A DNA stretch of 64,000 nucleotides from Paenarthrobacter sp. DKR-5 (GTDB taxonomy: Bacteria > Actinomycetota > Actinomycetes > Actinomycetales > Micrococcaceae). Positions 27,605 to 37,099 of this stretch are shown one piece after another. Numbering within the stretch: position 1 is the first letter of the stretch; each line of letters opens with the position of its first letter. The translations under genes were made by a program, and so were the position numbers. The stretch lies in contig NZ_JAHBOI010000003.1 of the NCBI RefSeq assembly GCF_018531425.1, positions 558,001 through 622,000 on the forward strand, in the 5' to 3' direction. Below the pieces are notes generated by a model, which saw only the letters and a program-made list of their open reading frames with translations, did no database searches and was not told where the DNA came from.

Positions 27605-28524
27605 CCGAAGACTTCCTCTCCGACCTGGCCGGCCTGCGCTTCAGCAAAGGCCACGGCACCGGCAACGACTTCGTCCTCGTCGCTGACCCGGCGGGGGTGC
27701 ACGAGATCACGCCGGAAGCGACCGCCCTGCTCTGCGACCGGCACCTGGGCATCGGCGCGGACGGGCTGATCCGCGCCGTCCGCTCGCAAGAACTGCCGGA
27801 AGGGCGGCACCTGCTGCTGACCCACCCGGAGGCGGAGTGGTTCATGGACTACCGCAACGCCGACGGCTCAGTGTCCGAAATGTGCGGCAACGGTGTGCGT
27901 GTCTTCGTCGCTTTCCTGCTCCGGGAGCGCCTCGCCTCGCTGGAGGAGGGCCAGGCCCTGACCATCGGCACCCGGGCCGGCGTCAAGGTTGTGGTGCGCA
28001 CCGGGAACGGCTACGCCGTCGACATGGGGCCGTGGGAGTTCATCTTCCCGGAGCACGCCGCAGCCAAGGGCACCGATTCGCTGGTCGAGGCGGGCGGCCT
28101 GGAGGTCGCGCGGCCGGCACTGTCGGTGAGCATGGGCAACCCGCACACCGTGGTGGCGCTGGCTCACGACGCGGAGCTGGCGGGCACGGACCTTCACCAC
28201 GCCCCTGCCGTGGATCCGGCGCCCGCCCACGGCACCAACGTCGAGTTCGTGGTGCCGGCGGAGCCGCTCGTGCAGGACGGCACGGGCAACATCAGCATGC
28301 GCGTGCACGAGCGCGGTGTGGGGGAGACCCAGTCCTGCGGCACCGGCGCATGCGCGGCCGCCGTCGCGATCCGGTACTGGGCCGGCGAGGGCGCACCCGA
28401 CAGCTGGAGCGTGCACGTCCCCGGCGGCACCGTGGGCGTGCGGTTCTTTCCCGGGGTCGACGGCCGTGAGCACGTCGAACTCAGCGGGCCCGCCCGCATC
28501 GTCGCCGACGGCGTGCTTGCCTGA
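27601..28524 (+). CDS. dapF: Diaminopimelate epimerase DapF
   Basis: Interconverts LL- and meso-diaminopimelate for lysine and peptidoglycan. The two catalytic cysteines are C95 (MCGNGVRVF) and C246 (SCGTGACA). At 307 residues the length is normal. The GTG start overlaps the miaA stop. It converges with a methyltransferase gene only 3 bases away, with no terminator between. Confidence 0.96.
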   Translation: MTEDFLSDLAGLRFSKGHGTGNDFVLVADPAGVHEITPEATALLCDRHLGIGADGLIRAVRSQELPEGRHLLLTHPEAEWFMDYRNADGSVSEMCGNGVRVFVAFLLRERLASLEEGQALTIGTRAGVKVVVRTGNGYAVDMGPWEFIFPEHAAAKGTDSLVEAGGLEVARPALSVSMGNPHTVVALAHDAELAGTDLHHAPAVDPAPAHGTNVEFVVPAEPLVQDGTGNISMRVHERGVGETQSCGTGACAAAVAIRYWAGEGAPDSWSVHVPGGTVGVRFFPGVDGREHVELSGPARIVADGVLA

Positions 28525-28527
28525 CCC

Positions 28528-29139
28528 TCAGGCGCCCCGGTGCACGCGCAGCAGGCGGAAGCCTCCTGAGGTGCTCGCCCGCGAGACGCTGAAGCCCTCG
28601 CCGAATTCGCCCGCGATCCAGCGCTGCAGCGAGTCCGCGCCCAGGTTCTTCTGGACCACCAGCCAGGCGTCCCCGCCGGGGGCGAGCCGGTTCAGCCAGA
28701 GCCGCAGCAGGGCGTGCAACTCCTCCTTGCCCACACGAATCGGAGGGTTGGACCAAATGCAGTCGAAGCGCACCGACGGATCGATCTGCCCCGGTGTGCC
28801 GGCGGTGAGCCTGCCCAGGCCCAGCGCGGCTGCGTTCCGGCGGGTCAGCTCGACGCAGCGCTCGTTGACGTCGACGGCGTACACGTCCGCCTCAGGGGAG
28901 AGCAGCGCCAGGGTCAGCGCGACCGGACCCCAGCCGCAGCCGATGTCCAGCAGGTTCCCCGACGCCGGCGGGGGCGGCACGTCCGCCAGCAGCACGGCGG
29001 TGCCCTTGTCGATGCGGTCCGGGCTGAAGATGCCCGACGACGTCGTCAGCCGGCGCGGCGCGCCCGCGAGGGCCACCTCCAAGGGACGGAAATCGGCCGC
29101 CACCGAAGGCTGCGACGAGAAGTAGTGATCGGAGGCCAT
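28528..29139 (-). CDS. RsmC-like class I SAM methyltransferase
   Basis: A 203-residue methyltransferase. Motif I is LLDIGCGWGPVAL, and the catalytic NPP motif is in WSNPPIRVG. N-terminal HYFSSQPSV resembles the C-terminal half of RsmC and the stand-alone proteins annotated as 16S rRNA (guanine-N2) methyltransferase-like. The exact substrate is unknown. It is divergent from hflX, with about 110 bases between. Confidence 0.88.
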   Translation of the reverse strand: MASDHYFSSQPSVAADFRPLEVALAGAPRRLTTSSGIFSPDRIDKGTAVLLADVPPPPASGNLLDIGCGWGPVALTLALLSPEADVYAVDVNERCVELTRRNAAALGLGRLTAGTPGQIDPSVRFDCIWSNPPIRVGKEELHALLRLWLNRLAPGGDAWLVVQKNLGADSLQRWIAGEFGEGFSVSRASTSGGFRLLRVHRGA

Positions 29140-29249
29140 AATCCGCCAGAGTAGTGCCTGCGCGAGCAGTTACGCCAAGAGCGCACTCTCCGGTACCATG
29201 CGCCGCGCGTCCGGGGCCTAAAATTGAACAGGACATTCGTAAGGAGAAC

Positions 29250-30803
29250 ATGACCGACAACCACACGCCTGAGCACGACATGACGCCGGAGGAAATCCAG
29301 GCCGTCATCGACAGGATTCTCGCCAAGGACACCGCCCAGGCAGCCACCGGCGCCCGCGCCGTGTCCGACCGCGGTGTCAGCGGCAGGGCGCAGGCGCTCT
29401 CAGAGCTGGACCAGGAACACAGCACTTTCGACGGCGAACAGCAGGACCTCGCCGAGCGGCGTGCGCTGCGCCGTGTCGCCGGGCTTTCCACCGAACTCGA
29501 AGACGTCACCGAAGTCGAGTACCGCCAGCTGCGCCTGGAGCGCGTGGTGCTGGCCGGGCTGTGGACCGAGGGCACCCTCGCCGACGCCGAGAACTCGCTG
29601 CGCGAACTCGCGGCGCTGGCGGAAACGGCCGGGTCGGAGGTGCTGGACGGCATCGTGCAGCGGCGGCTCAAGCCGGACCCCGGAACGTTCCTCGGCTCGG
29701 GCAAGGCCGCCGAGCTCAAGGACATCGTCATGGCGACCGGTGCGGACACCGTCATCGTCGACGGCGAGCTCGCTCCCTCCCAGCGCCGCGGCCTGGAGGA
29801 CATCGTCAAGGTCAAGGTCATCGACCGGACCGCCCTGATCCTGGATATCTTCGCCCAGCACGCCAAGTCCCGCGAAGGCAAGGCGCAGGTGGAACTGGCG
29901 CAGCTCGAGTACCTGCTGCCGCGACTGCGCGGCTGGGGCGAGTCGATGTCACGCCAGGCCGGCGGCCGGGTGGGCGCGGCCGGCGGCGGCATTGGCTCCC
30001 GCGGCCCCGGTGAGACCAAGATCGAGCTGGACCGGCGCCGCATCCGCACCCGGATGGCGAAGCTGCGGCGGGAGATCGCCGCGATGAAGCCGGCGCGCGA
30101 GACAAAGCGCGGCAACCGGCGCCGCAACGAGGTCCCCTCGGTCGCGATCGCCGGCTACACCAACGCCGGCAAGTCGTCCCTGCTCAACCGGCTGACCGAC
30201 GCCGGCGTCCTGGTGGAGAACGCCCTGTTCGCCACGCTGGACCCGACCGTGCGCAAAGCCGAGACCGCCGACGGCCTCGGCTACACCCTGGCCGACACCG
30301 TCGGGTTCGTGCGCTCGCTGCCCACGCAGCTGGTGGAGGCGTTCCGCTCCACCCTGGAAGAGGTGGCGGATGCGGACCTGATCCTGCATGTGGTCGACGT
30401 CTCGCACCCCGACCCGGAGGGCCAGATCGCCGCGGTGCGCCAGGTGCTCGCCGAGGTCGATGCCCGCAAGATCCCCGAGATCATCGTGCTGAACAAGGCC
30501 GACGTCGCCGACCCCTTCGTGGTGGAACGGCTGCGCCAACGCGAACCCCGCAACGTCGTGGTCTCTGCCCGCACCGGTGCCGGCATCCCGGAGCTGCTAG
30601 CCGCCATCAGCGAGGCGATCCCGCGCCCGGACGTCAAGCTCGAGCTGCTGATTCCGTACCAGCGCGGCGACCTGCTCAGCAAGCTGCACGATGCCGACGC
30701 CGAGATCCTCTCCCTGGACCATGAGGAATCCGGCACCCGGGCCACCGTCAAGGTGCGCGAGGGGCTCGCTGCCGAGCTCGAACCGTTCGCAGTCCGTGCC
30801 TGA
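29250..30803 (+). CDS. hflX: GTPase HflX
   Basis: A ribosome-associated GTPase that splits stalled or hibernating ribosomes. The HflX N-terminal domain includes LKPDPGTFLGSGKAAEL. The glycine-rich linker includes GGGIGSRGPGETK. The G domain starts with GYTNAGKSS (302-310). AAGGAG 5 nt before ATG 29250 decides the start. It is 517 residues, with an acidic N-terminal extension of about 60 residues common in Actinobacteria. A likely -10, TAAAAT, lies near 29219. dinG overlaps its end by 8 bases. Confidence 0.95.
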   Translation: MTDNHTPEHDMTPEEIQAVIDRILAKDTAQAATGARAVSDRGVSGRAQALSELDQEHSTFDGEQQDLAERRALRRVAGLSTELEDVTEVEYRQLRLERVVLAGLWTEGTLADAENSLRELAALAETAGSEVLDGIVQRRLKPDPGTFLGSGKAAELKDIVMATGADTVIVDGELAPSQRRGLEDIVKVKVIDRTALILDIFAQHAKSREGKAQVELAQLEYLLPRLRGWGESMSRQAGGRVGAAGGGIGSRGPGETKIELDRRRIRTRMAKLRREIAAMKPARETKRGNRRRNEVPSVAIAGYTNAGKSSLLNRLTDAGVLVENALFATLDPTVRKAETADGLGYTLADTVGFVRSLPTQLVEAFRSTLEEVADADLILHVVDVSHPDPEGQIAAVRQVLAEVDARKIPEIIVLNKADVADPFVVERLRQREPRNVVVSARTGAGIPELLAAISEAIPRPDVKLELLIPYQRGDLLSKLHDADAEILSLDHEESGTRATVKVREGLAAELEPFAVRA

Positions 30804-32817
30804 GGCGGAGGGCCTGGCCCTCCGCCTGCTGGACACCGCGGTGTCCGCTATGGGCGGACAGATGCGCACCGGCCAGCACGAGATGGCACGGCAGGTGTCC
30901 GAAAGCATCGAGACCGGCCGGCACCTTCTGGTGCAGGCCGGCACCGGCACCGGAAAGTCACTCGCCTACCTGACCCCGCTGATCGCCCACGCGGTCGAAT
31001 CGGACAAGCCGTCCCTGGTGTCCACTGCGACGCTGGCCCTGCAGGCGCAGATCGTCGGCAGGGACCTGCCGCGCCTGCTCGAAGCAGTAACCCCGGAGCT
31101 GGACCGCGAGGTCAAAGTGGCGCTGGTGAAAGGCCGCAGCAACTACGTCTGCCGGCACAAGGTCGGCGGCGGCTTTCCCGGGGAAGAACCGCAGGACGGG
31201 CAGCTGTTCAGCCTCGGCGAGGACACCAGTGTGCCGCACCTGCCCGGCCAGACCGCCGGTCCAAGCAGCGCCCTGGGTCGCGAGGTCGTCCGGCTGCGCG
31301 AATGGGCCGAGGAAACCGAGACAGGGGACCGGGACGAGCTCATGCCCGGGGTGAGCGATCGTGCCTGGCGGCAGGTGTCCGTGAGCGCGATGGAGTGCCT
31401 GGGCCCGCAGCGCTGCCCGGTGGCCGAGGAGTGCTTCAGCGAACTGGCCCGGCGCAAGGGCGCCGAGGCTGACATCGTCGTCACCAATCACGCCATGCTT
31501 GCGATCAGCGCCTTCGAGGGGCTCGCTGTGCTGCCGGAGTACGACGTCGTCGTGGTTGACGAGGCCCACGAACTTCAGGACCGGGTGACCGGCGCCGTTT
31601 CGGGGCAGTTGTCGGTCGCGATGGTGCAGGCAGCTGCCGCCGCGGCCCGGCGGCACACCGCCATCAGTGTCGACGCGCTGACGACCGCCGCCGCCAACCT
31701 CGAGGCCGCCCTGGCGGGAGTCCCGAACGGGCTGCTGCCCTCGGGCCCCAACGAGGAGCAGCTCACCTGCCTGGACAACCTCCGGGATGCCTGCCGGGCA
31801 GCGCTCTCGGACTCGAAGGGCGACGCTTCCAACGCCGGCGACGGCGGACGGCAGATCGCGCGGTCCAGGCTTTCACTCATCCTGGAACTGTGCGACCGTC
31901 TGCTCGAAGCGAAGCAGCAGGGCGAAGTCGTGTGGATCTCGCGCGCCTCGACCTTTGACCCGCAGCAGGGCTACTCGGCGCCGGATGATTCCGCGCCGGC
32001 ACTGCTGAATATTGCGCCGCTGAGCGTCGCGGGAAAGCTTCGGCAGGGGCTTTTCGCGGACCACACCGTGGTGCTGACCTCCGCCACCCTTGCCATCGGC
32101 GCGGCCTTCGAGCCTGCCGCCGGGGCGCTGGGACTGCTGGGCGACGGGGCTCCGGCCTGGACCGGCGTCGACGTCGGCTCGCCGTTCGACTACCCGCGCC
32201 AGGGGATGCTCTACGTGGCCTCCCAGCTGCCCAAGCCGTCCCGCGGCACCTCACCGGAGGCTCTGGCTGAACTGGAGGCGCTGATCACGGCCGCCAACGG
32301 CGGTGCCCTGTGCCTGTTCTCCTCGCGCCGCGCCGCCGAGGATGCGGCTGACGCGCTCCGGTCCAAGCTGGGGGTGGAAATTCTTTGCCAGGGCGAGTCG
32401 TCGATGGCGGCCCTGGTCAAGCAGTTCGGCGACGAACCGGACACCTGCCTCTTCGGCACTATGTCCCTATGGCAGGGCGTGGATGTTCCGGGCAACTCCT
32501 GCCGGCTCGTGGTGATTGACAGGATCCCTTTCCCGCGCCCCGATGACCCGCTGATGACTGCACGCTCGCGCGCGGTGGCGCAGGCCGGAGGAAACGGGTT
32601 CATGAGTGTCTCCGCCACCCATGCCGCCGTGCGGCTGGCGCAGGGAGCGGGCCGGCTGATCCGGTCCACCGGCGACAGGGGAGTGGTGGCCGTGCTGGAC
32701 CCGCGGCTGGCGACCGAACGCTACGGTTCATTCCTGCGTGCGGCGCTTCCGCCGTTCTGGCCCACGACGGACCGGGCGACAGTGCTCGCGGCCCTGCAGC
32801 GGCTCGCCAAGGGCTGA
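30796..32817 (+). CDS. dinG: DinG-family ATP-dependent DNA helicase
   Basis: A superfamily 2 helicase of the XPD/DinG type, 673 residues. Walker A is AGTGTGKS (48-55), and the DEAH box is at D255-H258. Four cysteines, C119, C201, C207 and C213, fit the 4Fe-4S domain. The late motifs LWQGVDVPG and GRLIRSTGDRG are present. The start is GTG 30796 overlapping hflX; the frame open to 30691 is a shadow. No LexA box precedes it, so expression probably follows hflX rather than the SOS response. Confidence 0.93.
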   Translation: MPEAEGLALRLLDTAVSAMGGQMRTGQHEMARQVSESIETGRHLLVQAGTGTGKSLAYLTPLIAHAVESDKPSLVSTATLALQAQIVGRDLPRLLEAVTPELDREVKVALVKGRSNYVCRHKVGGGFPGEEPQDGQLFSLGEDTSVPHLPGQTAGPSSALGREVVRLREWAEETETGDRDELMPGVSDRAWRQVSVSAMECLGPQRCPVAEECFSELARRKGAEADIVVTNHAMLAISAFEGLAVLPEYDVVVVDEAHELQDRVTGAVSGQLSVAMVQAAAAAARRHTAISVDALTTAAANLEAALAGVPNGLLPSGPNEEQLTCLDNLRDACRAALSDSKGDASNAGDGGRQIARSRLSLILELCDRLLEAKQQGEVVWISRASTFDPQQGYSAPDDSAPALLNIAPLSVAGKLRQGLFADHTVVLTSATLAIGAAFEPAAGALGLLGDGAPAWTGVDVGSPFDYPRQGMLYVASQLPKPSRGTSPEALAELEALITAANGGALCLFSSRRAAEDAADALRSKLGVEILCQGESSMAALVKQFGDEPDTCLFGTMSLWQGVDVPGNSCRLVVIDRIPFPRPDDPLMTARSRAVAQAGGNGFMSVSATHAAVRLAQGAGRLIRSTGDRGVVAVLDPRLATERYGSFLRAALPPFWPTTDRATVLAALQRLAKG

Positions 32818-32828
32818 CGGCGCCCGGC

Positions 32829-32872
32829 TGACGCAGTGAAGCCCCGGGCGCGCCCGGGGCTTCACTGCGTCA
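32829..32872. terminator. 44-nt perfect palindrome, convergent terminator
   Basis: The left half TGACGCAGTGAAGCCCCGGG plus CG is exactly repeated in inverse on the right, with no spacer. It lies between convergent dinG and lexA. As RNA from either strand it forms a hairpin of about 20 bp. There is no T-tract. Confidence 0.75.
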
Positions 32873-32888
32873 AATGGAGGTCATAAAG

Positions 32889-33620
32889 CTAGATCGAGCG
32901 CAGCACGGAGACGACCTTGCCCATGATGGTTGCCTTGTCTCCGAGGATCGGCTCGTATCGGGTGTTCTGCGGCAGCAGCCAGGTGTGGCCGTCCCGCTGC
33001 CGGAAGGTCTTCACGGTCGCTTCGTCGTCGAGCAGCGCCGCCACGATGTCACCGTTCACGGCGTCGTTCTGGCGCCGGACCACCACCCAGTCGCCGTCGC
33101 AGATGGCCGCGTCGATCATCGAATCGCCGGCCACCTTCAGCATGAAGAGTTCGCCGTGCCCGACAAGCTGGCGCGGCAGGGGCAGCACGTCCTCGACCAT
33201 CTGGTCCGCGAGGATCGGACCGCCGGCGGCGATGCGGCCGACGAGCGGGACCATGGCCGTGTCGGTGGCGCTGGCAAGTTCCGCGACCGCCAGGCCGGTG
33301 GCGCTGCGCAGCTTTTCCGGTTCGTCGACGCCGGTGATGCCGCCGCCGGCTTCGTCAAGAGTCAACGGGATGAGTACCTCCATGGCCCGCGGACGCTTTG
33401 GATCGCGGCGGAGGTAGCCCAGCTTCTCCAGCTGGGAGAGCTGATGCGTGACGCTGGAAAGACTAGCCAGGCCGACCGTGTCGCCGATCTCCCTCATCGA
33501 GGGCGGATACCCGTTGGTGTTGACCGAACGCTGAATGGTTTCCAGGATCTTCTTCTGGCGCACGGTGAGGCTCTTCGTGCTCCGTCCGCCCGGACGGGCA
33601 GGTGCTCCCTGGAGTGCCAT
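32889..33620 (-). CDS. lexA: SOS repressor LexA
   Basis: A 243-residue repressor and self-cleaving protease. The winged helix is at about residues 37-65 ([20 protein letters not shown]). The cleavage site is A132-G133 (RIAAGGP). The catalytic dyad is S167 (GDSMID) and K204 (ATVKTF). GAGAGG before ATG 33620 decides the start; ATG 33644 is the alternative. It is divergent from the LysM gene across a region holding two LexA boxes, so it is autoregulated. Confidence 0.97.
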   Translation of the reverse strand: MALQGAPARPGGRSTKSLTVRQKKILETIQRSVNTNGYPPSMREIGDTVGLASLSSVTHQLSQLEKLGYLRRDPKRPRAMEVLIPLTLDEAGGGITGVDEPEKLRSATGLAVAELASATDTAMVPLVGRIAAGGPILADQMVEDVLPLPRQLVGHGELFMLKVAGDSMIDAAICDGDWVVVRRQNDAVNGDIVAALLDDEATVKTFRQRDGHTWLLPQNTRYEPILGDKATIMGKVVSVLRSI

Positions 33621-33721
33621 GCTTCGGATCCTCTCGCCGCTCATCGCTGCTGAATCATTGGGTCGATCCCGTTTTGTCGGTGGCAGCTGATGAGCTGTTT
33701 CCTGCAGCCGACCTTGTGTCC

Positions 33722-33761
33722 AAGGTAGGCGAGCAGGAAGTCAATATCAAACATTTGTTCT
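33722..33761 (-). promoter_or_regulatory. lexA promoter with LexA box
   Basis: On the minus strand, -35 TTGATA (33750-33745) and -10 TACCTT (33727-33722) have 17-bp spacing. The LexA box 33748-33761 (AGAACAAATGTTTG in minus-strand reading, 11 of 14 matches) overlaps the -35. The leader is about 95 nt. Confidence 0.7.
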
Positions 33762-33769
33762 AGCGCGTC

Positions 33770-33829
33770 TCGACATTATTCGTTGATAGATGCTAAAACT
33801 GTACGAAGTGAGAATCGAACATACGTTCG
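33770..33829 (+). promoter_or_regulatory. Promoter and LexA box of the LysM gene
   Basis: The LexA box CGAACATACGTTCG (33816-33829) is consensus. A possible promoter TCGACA (33770-33775) with TAAAAC (33794-33799) would start near 33807, placing the box at the transcription start. The rest of the region up to 33920 shows only the leader and GGAAGG before the ATG. Confidence 0.7.
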
Positions 33830-33920
33830 AATCGAAGATCACCGCCCGGCATGATGAGCCGTCCGCATCTTCGAACCGGACGTCCAGTCTTACGAAAACC
33901 GACGCAGGAAGGGCGGGGAC

Positions 33921-34322
33921 ATGACCTCCTCCACATTCAATTCCGCTTCACCGATCTCCCGGACGCGCGAGGCCACGCCGGCCGGCAGCCGACGCCCGGC
34001 GCCGCACGGACGCCTCCGGCTGACCCGCCGCGGCCGGATCGTGCTCATCGGTCTGCCGCTGCTGCTCCTCGCCGCCGTGCTGTTGACCGTTCTGGGCTTC
34101 TTCACTTCCCCTGCCAAGGCATCCTCCACCCGGGACAGCTTGGCCGTGACGAGCTCGGTGAAGGTCACCGTCGGATCCGGCCAGACCCTGTGGGCGATCG
34201 CCGGTGCGGTCGACCCGCAGCGTGACCCGCGCGACGTCGTCGCGGACATCGTGGAGCTGAACCACCTCGACACTTCCGTGGTCCGGCCCGGCCAGGTGCT
34301 CTTTGTTCCGTCGGCGGCCTGA
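33921..34322 (+). CDS. SOS-induced LysM membrane protein, probable cell-division inhibitor
   Basis: A 133-residue protein with a basic N-terminus, one membrane segment (about 39-61) and a LysM peptidoglycan-binding domain (about 80-130, from VKVTVGSGQTLWAIAG to VLFVPSAA). Position divergent from lexA and the consensus LexA box match YneA, DivS and mycobacterial Rv2719c, which delay division during DNA damage. The division role here is inference from that family. The start ATG follows GGAAGG. Confidence 0.88.
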   Translation: MTSSTFNSASPISRTREATPAGSRRPAPHGRLRLTRRGRIVLIGLPLLLLAAVLLTVLGFFTSPAKASSTRDSLAVTSSVKVTVGSGQTLWAIAGAVDPQRDPRDVVADIVELNHLDTSVVRPGQVLFVPSAA

Positions 34323-34406
34323 GCTCCGGCTCCACGCGGCCGCAGCCTGTAGCGCCTGAGGCGGTCACAATTCGGTGCTCCGGCCGCGCTCGCTTAAACT
34401 GAATTA

Positions 34407-35504
34407 GTGAACGAACAGCTCGACCGCCTCAGCAGACTTCCCCTTCGCGACGATCTGCGCGGTCAGCATCCCTACGGCGCACCGCAGCTGGACGTGCCGA
34501 TCCTGCTCAACGTCAACGAGAACACCCACGACGTCCCGGACGAGGTCCGCGAGGCGATCGTCAAAGCAGTGGATGAGGCTGTGACCGGGATCAACCGCTA
34601 CCCGGACCGCGAATTCACCGAGCTGCGCCAGGCGCTGGCCGACTATCTGGGCCACGGTCTGCGCGCCGAGAACCTCTGGGCGGCCAATGGATCGAACGAG
34701 GTCCTCCAGCAGATCCTCCAGGCTTTCGGTGGCCCGGGACGCACCGCAATGGGCTTCCCTCCCACCTACTCGATGTACCCGCTGCTGGCGAGCGGCACGG
34801 GGACCGCGTACCTCAAGGGCGTCCGCGCCGACGACTACGACCTCACCGCCGAATCCGCCGCGGCGCAGGTGCGCGAACAGGCCCCGAACATTGTCTTCCT
34901 CTGCTCGCCGAACAACCCGACCGGAACCGCCCTCGGCCTCGACGTGATCGAAGCTGTGTACGAGGCCGGCGAAGCGCAGCAGGCCATTGTCATCGTGGAC
35001 GAGGCATACGCCGAATTCGCCCACGCGGGCACCCCCAGCGCCCTGAGCCTGCTCCCCGGGCGCGAGCGACTGCTGGTCTCGCGCACCATGAGCAAGGCCT
35101 TCGCCCTGGCCGGGGCGCGGGTCGGCTATCTCGCAGCCGCGCCCGAGGTCGCCGACGCGCTCCGTCTGGTCCGGTTGCCCTACCACCTCTCGGCCATCAC
35201 CCAGGCGACCGCTCTGGCCGCCCTGCGGCACTCCTCCCAGTTGCTGGCCAACGTCGAGGACATCAAGGTACAGCGGGACCGGATCGTCGAGGGCCTGCGC
35301 GCCCTCGGCCTGACGCCGTCGCCGTCCGATTCCAACTTCGTCTTCTTCGGCGGCCTCCAGGATTCACACCGCATCTGGGAAGGCCTGCTCGAAGCCGGCG
35401 TGCTGGTGCGCGACGTCGGAATCCCCGGCCATCTGCGGGTCACTGCCGGTACCGAGGCTGAGACAACAGCCTTCCTGGACCGGCTGGGCGAACTGCTGGC
35501 TTAG
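34407..35504 (+). CDS. hisC: Histidinol-phosphate aminotransferase HisC
   Basis: A PLP-dependent fold-type I aminotransferase of 365 residues. The N-terminal [24 protein letters not shown] and IVDEAYAEF are family signatures, and the Schiff-base Lys is K230 ([16 protein letters not shown]). The GTG start lies 6 nt after TAAACT (34395-34400), predicting a leaderless his operon mRNA. It is followed by hisB. hisD, usually the first gene, is not present upstream. Confidence 0.96.
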   Translation: MNEQLDRLSRLPLRDDLRGQHPYGAPQLDVPILLNVNENTHDVPDEVREAIVKAVDEAVTGINRYPDREFTELRQALADYLGHGLRAENLWAANGSNEVLQQILQAFGGPGRTAMGFPPTYSMYPLLASGTGTAYLKGVRADDYDLTAESAAAQVREQAPNIVFLCSPNNPTGTALGLDVIEAVYEAGEAQQAIVIVDEAYAEFAHAGTPSALSLLPGRERLLVSRTMSKAFALAGARVGYLAAAPEVADALRLVRLPYHLSAITQATALAALRHSSQLLANVEDIKVQRDRIVEGLRALGLTPSPSDSNFVFFGGLQDSHRIWEGLLEAGVLVRDVGIPGHLRVTAGTEAETTAFLDRLGELLA

Positions 35505-35572
35505 GCCGGCGCCACCGTCTTCTAGACTTAATGCGAAGCATTCTTCCTTCCCTAGCTAAGGATCAGCAGCTC

Positions 35573-36184
35573 ATGAGCAATCCCGCGCAGCGTTCGGCCC
35601 GTTTCGAGCGCGCGACCAGCGAGTCCTCGGTGCTCGTGGAACTGAACCTGGACGGCACCGGTGTCTCCGACATCGACACCTCCGTGCCGTTCTACGACCA
35701 CATGCTCACCGCCCTGTCCAAGCACTCCCTGATCGACCTGACCGTCAAGGCCACCGGCGACACCCACATCGACGTGCACCACACTGTCGAGGACGTGGCG
35801 ATCACGTTCGGCGAAGTGCTGCGCACGGCGCTCGGCAACAAGGCCGGCATCCGCCGCTTCGGCGAGGCTACGGTGCCGCTGGACGAAGCGCTGGCACACG
35901 CCGTCGTCGACGTCTCGGGCCGGCCGTATCTGGTGCACGGCGGGGAACCGGCGGGCCAGGAATACCACCTGATCGGCGGCCACTTCACCGGATCCCTGAC
36001 CCGGCACGTGTTCGAAGCCATCACGCTGCACGCGCAGATCTGCCTGCACATGCGGGTACTGGGCGGCCGCGACCCGCACCACATTGTCGAAGCGCAGTTC
36101 AAGGCGTTCGCGCGCGCCCTCCGGGCCGCCGTCGAGCCGGATCCGCGGGTCGAGGGCATCCCCTCGACCAAGGGTTCCCTGTGA
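35573..36184 (+). CDS. hisB: Imidazoleglycerol-phosphate dehydratase HisB
   Basis: The 203-residue monofunctional enzyme. The metal-binding repeats are HHTVEDVAI (from H69) and [10 protein letters not shown] (about 167). The start is ATG 35573 after AAGGATC; the upstream ATG 35531 is in frame but gives an atypical leader sequence. A TAGACT at 35523 may be an internal promoter. It overlaps hisH by GTGA. Confidence 0.96.
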   Translation: MSNPAQRSARFERATSESSVLVELNLDGTGVSDIDTSVPFYDHMLTALSKHSLIDLTVKATGDTHIDVHHTVEDVAITFGEVLRTALGNKAGIRRFGEATVPLDEALAHAVVDVSGRPYLVHGGEPAGQEYHLIGGHFTGSLTRHVFEAITLHAQICLHMRVLGGRDPHHIVEAQFKAFARALRAAVEPDPRVEGIPSTKGSL

Positions 36185-36903
36185 GCGGCGAAGCGGCGGC
36201 GTCCACCGGGGCCGACCGGCCCGCCGCAGGTGCAGCCGGCGAGGACAGGCCGGCGGTCACCGTGCTGGATTACGGTTCCGGCAATGTGCGTTCCGCGGTG
36301 CGCGCGCTCGAACGCGCCGGAGCCCGGGTGACCCTCAGCGCCAAGGCCGAGGACGTGCTCAACGCCGACGGCCTCGTCGTGCCCGGCGTCGGCGCCTTCG
36401 CGACCGTGATGAAGGAACTCCGGGACGTGGACGCGATCCGGATGATTGGACGCCGGGTGGCCGGCGGCCGTCCCGTGCTGGCCATCTGCGTGGGCCTGCA
36501 GATCCTGTTCGAGGAGGGCGTCGAGCACGGCACAACCGAGCCCGGCATGGGGGAATGGCCGGGCAAGGTCGAACTGCTGCCCGCCGACGTCGTACCGCAC
36601 ATGGGCTGGAATACGGTCTCCGCGCCCGAGGGCAGCATGCTGTTCGAGGGCGTCGAGCAGGAACGGTTCTACTTCGTCCACTCCTACGGGGTGCAAAAAT
36701 GGGAGTTCGACGTGACGCACGCCGGCATCAAACCGCCGATGGTGACGTGGTCCGAGCACGGCGCTCCCTTCATCGCCGCCGTCGAGAACGGCCCCCTCTG
36801 CGCCACCCAGTTCCACCCGGAGAAGTCCGGGGATGCCGGGGCGAGGCTGCTGCGCAACTGGGTCAACTCGCTGCGCAAGGCCCCCGGAACGGCGGCTGCC
36901 TGA
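36181..36903 (+). CDS. hisH: Imidazole glycerol phosphate synthase subunit HisH
   Basis: The glutaminase subunit, which feeds ammonia to HisF. It is a class I amidotransferase with nucleophile C103 (AICVGLQ) and H212/E214 (QFHPEKSG). It is 240 residues, of which the first 25 or so are an Ala/Gly-rich extension before [13 protein letters not shown]. The GTG overlaps the hisB stop. HisF is not in this window. Confidence 0.95.
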   Translation: MSGEAAASTGADRPAAGAAGEDRPAVTVLDYGSGNVRSAVRALERAGARVTLSAKAEDVLNADGLVVPGVGAFATVMKELRDVDAIRMIGRRVAGGRPVLAICVGLQILFEEGVEHGTTEPGMGEWPGKVELLPADVVPHMGWNTVSAPEGSMLFEGVEQERFYFVHSYGVQKWEFDVTHAGIKPPMVTWSEHGAPFIAAVENGPLCATQFHPEKSGDAGARLLRNWVNSLRKAPGTAAA

Positions 36904-37062
36904 ATGTGGTCCGTGGCACTCTTCGGCGTAGCCGGCCTGCTGGCCGGCGGCGCGCTGTCCTTCCGCAAGCAGGGCAAACCGGCCTGGACCTGGATCGCGT
37001 TCTGGGTTTTGGCTGCCATGGCAGTCCTGGCGGCGTTCCTGCTGACCATGCCGGCCAGCTGA
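36904..37062 (+). CDS. Small two-helix membrane protein inside the his operon
   Basis: A 52-residue frame starting at ATG 36904, immediately after the hisH stop, and ending at TGA 37060-37062. Two hydrophobic segments, [15 protein letters not shown] and [20 protein letters not shown], flank a basic loop [11 protein letters not shown]. This fits a hairpin membrane protein with the loop in the cytoplasm. Codon use matches neighbours, and hisA starts 37 nt later. I do not recognise the family; homologues may be annotated as hypothetical membrane proteins. Confidence 0.7.
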   Translation: MWSVALFGVAGLLAGGALSFRKQGKPAWTWIAFWVLAAMAVLAAFLLTMPAS

Positions 37063-37099
37063 CCCAGATTTCCGCACCAATCCGAGGAGACACCCTTCG

